From the NCBI GenBank assembly GCA_029058455.1, contig JAIDXU010000349.1:1-5444 (forward strand): 5,444 nucleotides of DNA. The letters run 5' to 3'. This document shows, piece by piece, positions 1 to 4,637 of this stretch. Under the pieces are notes generated by a model. It was not told the DNA's origin and searched no databases. It was given only the letters and a program-made list of their open reading frames with translations. Position numbers and translations under genes: made by a program. Each line of letters begins with the position of its first letter. The first letter of the stretch is position 1. Source of the DNA: Paramuribaculum sp. Its GTDB lineage: Bacteria > Bacteroidota > Bacteroidia > Bacteroidales > Muribaculaceae.

Positions 1-54
1 ATCAAGCACAACGGTAAATTCATTACGTTACATAATTACAGAGAGGCGATATGA
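1..54 (+). CDS. Possible C-terminal tail of a gene entering from the left (unidentified)
   Basis: The first frame is open from the window edge to a TGA at 52-54 and would encode 17 residues, IKHNGKFITLHNYREAI. The composition looks protein-like, but I recognise no family. A second frame is also open, to a TAA at 98-100, so the choice of frame is uncertain. No start is visible because the gene would begin outside the window. The next confident gene lies on the opposite strand, so a gene ending here would converge with it. Nothing between 55 and 119 is clearly coding. Confidence 0.25.
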   Translation: MKHNGKFITLHNYREAI

Positions 55-119
55 AGCCTTAAGTAAACAGCATTGGGGTGCATCCCTACATGTTGGGTAA
101 ATGAGGGGAATGTGGGTAT

Positions 120-153
120 AAAAAAGGAGGCCGGGCGGGGTGCCGGGCCTCCT
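120..153 (-). terminator. Intrinsic terminator of the GH123 gene
   Basis: Read on the minus strand, AGGAGGCC (153-146) pairs with GGCCTCCT (132-125). After one G-G mismatch position there are three further inner pairs (144-142 with 136-134) and a five-base loop. The transcript then runs through six T residues (125-120). The hairpin begins 24 bases past the TGA stop at 177-179. A GC-rich stem followed by a T-run is a standard Rho-independent terminator. On the plus strand there is no T-run after the hairpin, so it should act mainly in the minus direction. Confidence 0.85.
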
Positions 154-176
154 GTTTGGAGAAAATGGGGGAAGAA

Positions 177-1958
177 TCAGAGGGTGTTGAGCAGCTCTCT
201 AACCTGGGGGAGAGTGGCCGAGGCGGGGGTTGTGGGGAGATCTTTCACCACAAACTTTTCAAGCATTTTGTTGATTTTGGCAAGCTTTGCGGGATTGTTG
301 GCATATTTCTCGCGAAGAATCATGATTTTCTCAAAATCCTGAATACCCTCGTTGAGCTTTTCGAGTCTCACGGAAGATCTGCCGCCGGGATAGATGAGGT
401 AGCAGTCGCCGGCAGCCCATGTGCGGAAGCGTGAATCGCTCAGGGGATTGGCAACCCAGCTGTTGAAAGCCCAGCGCAGATAGCCGTCAAAGTCTTTGGA
501 GGCGGCATAGATGGGGAGCCATTCGGCTTCGGCAGGTTCGGAGCAGGTGAAGGTGTTGGGGAAGCCTTCCGAGCAGCAGGTGTAAACGGTGCTCTTCAGG
601 CCGCGGTTCTTGCGGTCGGCCAACACATCGTCGGGGAAAGTCTGAGCCAGAGCAATGCAATAGTCATATAGGTCGGGCTCGATTTCAGGATGATAATTAC
701 CGGCGAGAGCAATCTTATAGTCGGGATCAGCCTCGCGGATAAGGGCAATGCCTTTCTGCATGTCGGAGAGGGCGCGTTCGTCCATGGCGATGGTGGTGAT
801 GTCAAACCATCCTTTCTCCTTGAGGTGAGCGGCGAAATCCTTGAGGAAGGGGAGCCAATAGTCGTGAAACTCGGGTGTGCCCACCGAGGTCTCGATGGTT
901 TTCATGGTGTTTGAGGCTCGGTCGTAGTAGGGGAACTCCATTTTCCACGGAATGAGCGAATAGCAGTTTATCTGCTCGTCGATTCCGATGCCCATCATAA
1001 ACTCAACCCATTGGTCGAACACGTCATAATTAAAGCTCCATGAGCCGTCAAGCTCTCGTGTGCGGCTCACCATGCTGTCGAAATGGTCTTCGGTCTGACC
1101 TCCCCACGGAGCATGGGTAACGGTGGCGGTGATGCATTTCTGACCCATTTCGGCGAGGGGGCGGAAAGTCTCCTCCATAGCTGCGAAATGCTCGGGGCTC
1201 CAAAGCTCAACGTTATAGACGCGGGCCACCGAATAGGGGTGCTGCCAGAGATCGAGAGCGAATTTGCGGTCATGACCCGAGGGGAGAGCGTTGCGCCCAA
1301 CCGAGATTTCAATGGCGAGAGGCTTGAATTTCTTATCGTCGCCAAACGAAAGGGTGGCGCGATAAACACCCGGAGCGGCGTCGCGGGGCACGTCGACGCT
1401 CACCCACAGGGGGCGGGTGGTGCGGGGCGCTATGTCGGCCACGGGGCGCGGATCGATGGCGTCGGCCACCATCAGCGAGTCATATAACGAGTGGTCGGGG
1501 CGATGGCCGCAACCGGTGAGACCGTCATGGTTTATCTGGTCGGTCATTACATAGTGAAGAAAACCTGTGGTGACATCCTCGGCCGGTATCACAGCTTTGC
1601 CGGGGCCTTTAAGCTCACTCACGCGGGGTGTTACGTCGGGGGCGCCGACGGTGGTGTAGAGCAGGGCGAGCAGGTTGACTCTCTCACCTTTCCATGCCTT
1701 GACTTTGGCAACGGGCGATTTGCTTACACCCTCGGTGGGAACGTTTTTAAGCGAATAGTGGAGATCGGTCGAGCCCCAGGCGCTGTTGTAGGGAGCCTTG
1801 AGCTTATTCCACAGAGCTTCGTCGACCGGCTTGGTGTCGGTGAGTTCGGTGGGGAGGGGAATTGCGGGCGCCGGGGTGCCGGGAACATATTGTGAGAAAG
1901 CCGACACCGGCATCCACAGCAGCGCCGCGGCTATTGCTCCATAGGTTGATTTGTTCAT
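177..1958 (-). CDS. Secreted GH123 / DUF4091 glycoside hydrolase (beta-N-acetylgalactosaminidase-like)
   Basis: The 593-residue protein resembles the GH123 family, whose characterised members remove beta-linked N-acetylgalactosamine from glycans and glycosphingolipids by a substrate-assisted, retaining mechanism. Residues 1-22 look like a type I signal peptide (hydrophobic AIAAALLWMPVSAFS). There is no lipobox cysteine, so a periplasmic or secreted soluble protein is likely. Residues about 23-222 are probably the N-terminal beta-sandwich, and about 230-548 the catalytic barrel. Family hallmarks include LDLWQHPYSVARVY (235-248), the AMDER segment with the Asp393-Glu394 catalytic pair, and the DUF4091 block GYLRWAFNSW (492-501) through YPGGRSSVRLEKLNEGIQDF (523-542). 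The length is normal for a full family member. The ATG at 1956-1958 is the only ATG between the upstream in-frame stop and the coding body, and it has no Shine-Dalgarno, as is common in Bacteroidota. The gene has its own promoter and terminator and no visible SusC/SusD partner. The family assignment is firm; the exact substrate is inferred. Confidence 0.9.
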   Translation of the reverse strand: MNKSTYGAIAAALLWMPVSAFSQYVPGTPAPAIPLPTELTDTKPVDEALWNKLKAPYNSAWGSTDLHYSLKNVPTEGVSKSPVAKVKAWKGERVNLLALLYTTVGAPDVTPRVSELKGPGKAVIPAEDVTTGFLHYVMTDQINHDGLTGCGHRPDHSLYDSLMVADAIDPRPVADIAPRTTRPLWVSVDVPRDAAPGVYRATLSFGDDKKFKPLAIEISVGRNALPSGHDRKFALDLWQHPYSVARVYNVELWSPEHFAAMEETFRPLAEMGQKCITATVTHAPWGGQTEDHFDSMVSRTRELDGSWSFNYDVFDQWVEFMMGIGIDEQINCYSLIPWKMEFPYYDRASNTMKTIETSVGTPEFHDYWLPFLKDFAAHLKEKGWFDITTIAMDERALSDMQKGIALIREADPDYKIALAGNYHPEIEPDLYDYCIALAQTFPDDVLADRKNRGLKSTVYTCCSEGFPNTFTCSEPAEAEWLPIYAASKDFDGYLRWAFNSWVANPLSDSRFRTWAAGDCYLIYPGGRSSVRLEKLNEGIQDFEKIMILREKYANNPAKLAKINKMLEKFVVKDLPTTPASATLPQVRELLNTL

Positions 1959-2032
1959 GATGGAAAAATCGGAAACAGATGGTTGAATGATTGAAATTTA
2001 AGGTAAGAGCGTAATCACACTCGTTATAGATG

Positions 2033-2063
2033 CAAAATTAGCGGTTTTTACCCAATATCGCAA
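2033..2063 (-). promoter_or_regulatory. Bacteroidota-type promoter for the GH123 gene
   Basis: On the minus strand, TTG (2063-2061) is followed after 20 bases by TAATTTTG (2040-2033). The latter matches all six fixed positions of the -7 consensus TAnnTTTG of Bacteroidota housekeeping sigma promoters. Transcription should start roughly five bases downstream, near 2027, giving a leader of about 70 bases before the ATG at 1958. I saw no hairpin, riboswitch or Shine-Dalgarno in that leader. Confidence 0.65.
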
Positions 2064-2110
2064 CAGTTATCTGCGAGTGGTGAATTATGTTATAAAACAT
2101 CGAGGGGAGA

Positions 2111-2142
2111 TTGGGATTTGTCAGTATTATTTTTTATTTTTG
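2111..2142 (+). promoter_or_regulatory. Bacteroidota-type promoter for xerC-hpf, abutting the start codon
   Basis: TTG (2111-2113) is followed after 21 bases by TATTTTTG (2135-2142), an exact match to the -7 consensus TAnnTTTG. The last base of the -7 box lies only five bases before the ATG at 2148. Transcription would therefore begin at or within a few bases of the start codon, which predicts a leaderless or nearly leaderless mRNA. The promoter also overlaps an in-frame TTG at 2118 that could be mistaken for the start of the gene. Confidence 0.6.
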
Positions 2143-2147
2143 CCGTG

Positions 2148-3041
2148 ATGATAGAGAAATTTCTAACATATCTCAAGGCAGAGCTTTCGCGCAGCGAGCA
2201 TACCGTTGCCGCCTATCGCAGCGACCTGATGGAATGGCGCGATTTCGACACCCTCGGGGGTAGCACGGAATTTCATCCCGAGCTGGCCACTCCAATGTCG
2301 TTGCGCCGCTGGATAGCCTCACAGTCGTCGGGCTGCACCGTCGTGTCGCTCAAGCGCAAGATCTCGGCCCTGCGCTCGTTTTTCCGCTATCTGATGGTCA
2401 CCGGAGTGATTACCACCAACCCGGCCGAGGAGCTGCGCACAGGGCGCGCACCCAAGCCTCTGCCGGTGATAGTGCGCCCCGACGAAACCGAGGCCATGCT
2501 GTCGGAAACTATCGATGAAACTAACTTTGCCGAGGTGAGATCACGCCTTATCGTGGATATGTTCTACACCACCGGTATACGCTGCTCCGAGCTGATGACG
2601 CTCACCGACGGCAATGTTGATACGCTGCGCGGTGAACTAAAAGTGCTCGGTAAGCGTAATAAAGAAAGAATAGTGCCATTCGGTGAGCCTCTGGCTCGCG
2701 AAATCGCGCTCTACCGCCGGCTCCGGAGGGAGAAGGTAGGGGAGAGTAACGGTGAGGATCCCTTTTTTGTGAGGGATGACGGCAGACATCTCTATCGCAA
2801 GATGATCTATAACATCGTTCACAACGCCATGACCGGTGTGGTTCATGCTCCGCGGCTCAGTCCGCATGTGTTGCGTCACTCTTTTGCCAGCGATATGCTC
2901 AACAACGGGGCTTCGCTCAACTCGGTGCAGCAGCTTCTCGGACACGCGTCGCTCGAAACCACCCAGATCTATACCCATGTCACTTTCAGCGACTTGAAAA
3001 ATAATTATCTAACCGCACATCCACGTGCACAAAAAAAGTAG
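2148..3041 (+). CDS. xerC: XerC/XerD-type tyrosine recombinase
   Basis: This is a site-specific tyrosine recombinase, probably one of the pair that resolves chromosome dimers at dif during division. From the ATG at 2148 it is 297 residues, the usual XerC/XerD length. The N-terminal SAM-like core-binding domain (about 1-90) contains SRSEHTVAAYRSDL and LKRKISALRSFFRYL. The catalytic domain (about 106-297) has every active-site residue: Arg145 (TTGIRCSEL), Lys169 (LGKRNKER), His240 and Arg243 (SPHVLRHSFA), His266 (LLGHASL) and the nucleophile Tyr275 (TTQIYTHV). I chose ATG 2148 over the in-frame TTG at 2118 because the ten extra residues would be encoded by the -7 promoter box. Translation of the next gene begins 15 bases downstream, so the two are probably co-transcribed. 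Nothing mobile surrounds it, which argues for a chromosomal Xer enzyme rather than a phage or transposon integrase. XerC versus XerD cannot be separated by eye, so the symbol is tentative. Confidence 0.92.
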   Translation: MIEKFLTYLKAELSRSEHTVAAYRSDLMEWRDFDTLGGSTEFHPELATPMSLRRWIASQSSGCTVVSLKRKISALRSFFRYLMVTGVITTNPAEELRTGRAPKPLPVIVRPDETEAMLSETIDETNFAEVRSRLIVDMFYTTGIRCSELMTLTDGNVDTLRGELKVLGKRNKERIVPFGEPLAREIALYRRLRREKVGESNGEDPFFVRDDGRHLYRKMIYNIVHNAMTGVVHAPRLSPHVLRHSFASDMLNNGASLNSVQQLLGHASLETTQIYTHVTFSDLKNNYLTAHPRAQKK

Positions 3042-3045
3042 GAGG
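3040..3045 (+). promoter_or_regulatory. Strong Shine-Dalgarno of hpf, overlapping the xerC stop
   Basis: AGGAGG at 3040-3045 is a perfect anti-Shine-Dalgarno match. Eleven bases separate it from the ATG at 3057, a slightly long spacing. Its first two bases are the last two bases of the xerC TAG stop (3039-3041), so ribosomes ending xerC sit on the hpf ribosome-binding site. No other gene start visible in this window has such a site. Confidence 0.75.
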
Positions 3046-3056
3046 ACTTAATTATT

Positions 3057-3350
3057 ATGGACATCCGTATCAATGCAATCCATTTCGACATCTCCGATCA
3101 TCTCGTTGAGTTTATCAACAAAAAGGTGGAACGTCTCGGCCGTCACTATGTTGACGTTACAGAGGCCAACGTAAATCTCAAAGTCATCAAACCCGAAAGC
3201 GCCCTCAATAAAGAGGCTTCGGTGATCGTCACCATTCCCGGCCATGAGGATTTTGTGGCAACCAAGGTAGCCGACACTTTTGAAGAGGCCATCGACATGT
3301 CGCTTGAAGCTCTCGAGCGTCAGCTTGAAAAATTCAAGGGCAAAAAATAA
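3057..3350 (+). CDS. hpf: Short-form ribosome hibernation promoting factor (HPF/RaiA, sigma-54 modulation family)
   Basis: The 97-residue protein belongs to the HPF/RaiA family, which binds the decoding region of the 30S subunit where mRNA and tRNA sit and silences ribosomes in stationary phase or stress. The order matches the beta-alpha-beta-beta-beta-alpha fold: strand 2-9, helix about 12-30, strands near 33-44, 53-61 and 64-71, helix 74-94. The family signature is the last part, FVATKVADTFEEAIDMSLEA (66-85) followed by LERQLEKFKGKK, with a basic C-terminus. It is the short form: it ends where the long form would continue into a dimerisation domain. It sits directly behind xerC with a strong Shine-Dalgarno and is probably translated from the same mRNA. 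Adjacent recombinase and hpf genes are, as I recall, common in Bacteroidales. Family confidence is high; its control of the 100S state in this organism is inferred. Confidence 0.93.
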   Translation: MDIRINAIHFDISDHLVEFINKKVERLGRHYVDVTEANVNLKVIKPESALNKEASVIVTIPGHEDFVATKVADTFEEAIDMSLEALERQLEKFKGKK

Positions 3351-3382
3351 ATCCGTGACCTATACTTCAGGCAAGTTATAGC

Positions 3383-3421
3383 GCAAGGCGCGCCTTCCTC
3401 CCGAGGGGAAGGCGGCTTTGC
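3383..3421 (+). terminator. Probable terminator hairpin after hpf (weak T-run)
   Basis: CGCCTTCC (3391-3398) pairs perfectly with GGAAGGCG (3407-3414), with two more inner pairs and a four-base loop. An outer GCAA (3383-3386) can pair with TTGC (3418-3421) across a small internal loop. The stem is strong, but only three T residues follow it (3417-3419), so it may be an inefficient terminator or an mRNA-stabilising hairpin. It lies 32 bases past the hpf stop, which is the expected place for a terminator. Confidence 0.45.
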
Positions 3422-3454
3422 TATGCTCTGAAATATCTGAGGCTAAAATATGGC

Positions 3455-3495
3455 TTGCGAAGTAAAAACAATTTGAAATATTTTTCGTAACTTCG
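3455..3495 (+). promoter_or_regulatory. Promoter region of the aldolase gene (two possible -7 boxes)
   Basis: Two readings are possible. TTG (3455-3457) followed after 21 bases by TATTTTTC (3479-3486) has good spacing and one mismatch to TAnnTTTG. TAACTTCG (3488-3495) also has one mismatch, but its nearest upstream TTTG (3472-3475) is only 12 bases away, which is too close. Either would give a leader of about 45-60 bases that is rich in A and C, poor in G and has no Shine-Dalgarno, a style common for highly expressed Bacteroidota genes. Confidence 0.45.
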
Positions 3496-3547
3496 CGCCA
3501 AAGAAAAACAATAACAAATCAACCCAAAATTCTAACCCTATAGTCAA

Positions 3548-4549
3548 ATGGTTAATTACAAAGACTTAGGCCTCGTAAACACCCGTGAGATGTTTGCGAA
3601 AGCCATCAAGGGTGGATATGCCATCCCCGCTTTCAACTTCAACAACATGGAGCAGCTCCAGGCCATCATCAAGGCTGCAGCTGAAGAGAAATCTCCCGTT
3701 ATTCTTCAGGTATCGAAGGGTGCCCGCAACTATGCCAACCCCACCCTTCTCCGCTACATGGCCCAGGGTGCCGTGGCTTATGCCAAGGAACTCGGCTGGG
3801 AGCATCCCCAGATCGTGCTTCATCTCGACCACGGTGACAGCTTCGAGCTCTGCAAGAGCTGTATCGACAGCGGCTTCTCATCAGTGATGATCGACGGTTC
3901 ACACCTCCCCTATGAGGAGAATGTAGCCCTCACCAAGAAAGTTGTTGACTATGCCCACCAGTATGATGTAACTGTTGAAGGTGAGCTCGGTGTGCTTGCC
4001 GGCGTAGAGGATGAAGTTTCTTCCGACCACCACACCTATACCGACCCCGAAGAGGTTATCGACTTCGCTACCCGCACAGGCTGCGACTCTCTCGCTATCT
4101 CGATCGGCACTTCACACGGCGCTTATAAGTTCACTCCCGAGCAGTGCACTCGCAATGCCGAAGGTCGCCTCGTGCCTCCCCCCTTGGCATTCAACGTGCT
4201 CGACGCCGTTATGGAAAAACTTCCCGGATTCCCCATCGTGCTCCACGGCTCAAGCTCAGTGCCCCAGGAATATGTTGACACCATCAACAAATATGGCGGC
4301 AAACTTCCCGACGCTATCGGTATTCCCGAAGAAGAACTCCGCAAAGCTGCCAAGAGCGCCGTTTGCAAAATCAACATCGACTCTGACAGCCGTCTTGCCA
4401 TGACCGCCGCAGTGCGTGAGGTATTCGCCACCAAACCCGGTGAATTTGACCCCCGCAAATATCTCGGCCCGGCTCGTGACGAAATGGAGCGCCTCTACAA
4501 GCACAAAATCGTTAACGTGCTTGGCTCAAACGGCAAAGCTGCCGATTGA
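3548..4549 (+). CDS. fba: Class II fructose-1,6-bisphosphate aldolase
   Basis: The enzyme is a zinc-dependent cytoplasmic aldolase that cleaves fructose-1,6-bisphosphate to dihydroxyacetone phosphate and glyceraldehyde-3-phosphate in glycolysis, and joins them in gluconeogenesis. The 333-residue protein covers a full TIM barrel. Visible signatures are AIPAFNFNNMEQ (25-36); LHLDHGDS (91-98) with the catalytic Asp94 and zinc ligand His95; VEGELGVLAGVED (143-155), the conserved acidic segment; GTSHGAYK (187-194) with zinc ligand His190; and VLHGSSSVP (231-239) with zinc ligand His233. The NINKYGG-like and KINIDSDSR (274-282) segments are the phosphate-binding and C-terminal parts of the family. 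The ATG at 3548 fits the start of the family and has no Shine-Dalgarno. It seems to be a single-gene unit with its own promoter and a strong terminator. A tagatose-bisphosphate aldolase is the main alternative; the length and strong fit to Bacteroidota aldolases favour fructose bisphosphate. Confidence 0.94.
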   Translation: MVNYKDLGLVNTREMFAKAIKGGYAIPAFNFNNMEQLQAIIKAAAEEKSPVILQVSKGARNYANPTLLRYMAQGAVAYAKELGWEHPQIVLHLDHGDSFELCKSCIDSGFSSVMIDGSHLPYEENVALTKKVVDYAHQYDVTVEGELGVLAGVEDEVSSDHHTYTDPEEVIDFATRTGCDSLAISIGTSHGAYKFTPEQCTRNAEGRLVPPPLAFNVLDAVMEKLPGFPIVLHGSSSVPQEYVDTINKYGGKLPDAIGIPEEELRKAAKSAVCKINIDSDSRLAMTAAVREVFATKPGEFDPRKYLGPARDEMERLYKHKIVNVLGSNGKAAD

Positions 4550-4571
4550 TAGCTCTGTAACGAGATAACTT

Positions 4572-4616
4572 AAAAAAGCGATTGTGTCAATCTTAACGAC
4601 ACAATCGCTTTTTTTA
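4572..4616. terminator. Bidirectional intrinsic terminator between fba and the convergent CorC-family gene
   Basis: GCGATTGTGTC (4578-4588) pairs perfectly with GACACAATCGC (4598-4608), an 11-bp stem with a nine-base loop. It is flanked by six A residues on the left (4572-4577) and seven T residues on the right (4609-4615), so transcripts in both directions end in a U-run. It lies 22 bases past the fba stop and 22 bases past the end of the minus-strand gene at 4638, exactly between two convergent genes. Confidence 0.92.
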
Positions 4617-4637
4617 TATGTAAGAATAACAGGGCGT

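Noticed and set aside
76..87. Small palindrome GGGGTGCATCCC as a terminator for a gene from the left
   Set aside because: The stem is very short with no room for a loop and no T-run follows it.
1083..1895. Two 134-codon plus-strand open frames (1083-1487 and 1491-1895) antisense to the GH123 gene
   Set aside because: They lie wholly inside a strongly supported gene, have Gly/Val-rich low-information translations and no recognisable domain, and no promoter or Shine-Dalgarno. They reflect the codon bias of the opposite strand.
2068..2095. dif-like Xer recombination site upstream of the recombinase
   Set aside because: TTATGTTATAA (2085-2095) resembles one arm of a dif site, but the other arm at the required spacing (2068-2078) does not match. 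A single AT-rich half-site is expected by chance.
2118..2147. TTG 2118 as start of the recombinase
   Set aside because: It overlaps the promoter, adds a non-conserved hydrophobic stretch, and the ATG at 2148 gives the normal family length.
2148..3041. Recombinase as integrase of a mobile element or integron
   Set aside because: It has typical Xer length, is joined to hpf, and is flanked by housekeeping genes. No attachment repeats, tRNA target, transfer genes or cassette array are visible.
3351..3547. tRNA or other structured RNA between hpf and fba
   Set aside because: No cloverleaf, T-loop GTTC-type motif or riboswitch core was found. The only structure is the hairpin at 3383-3421.
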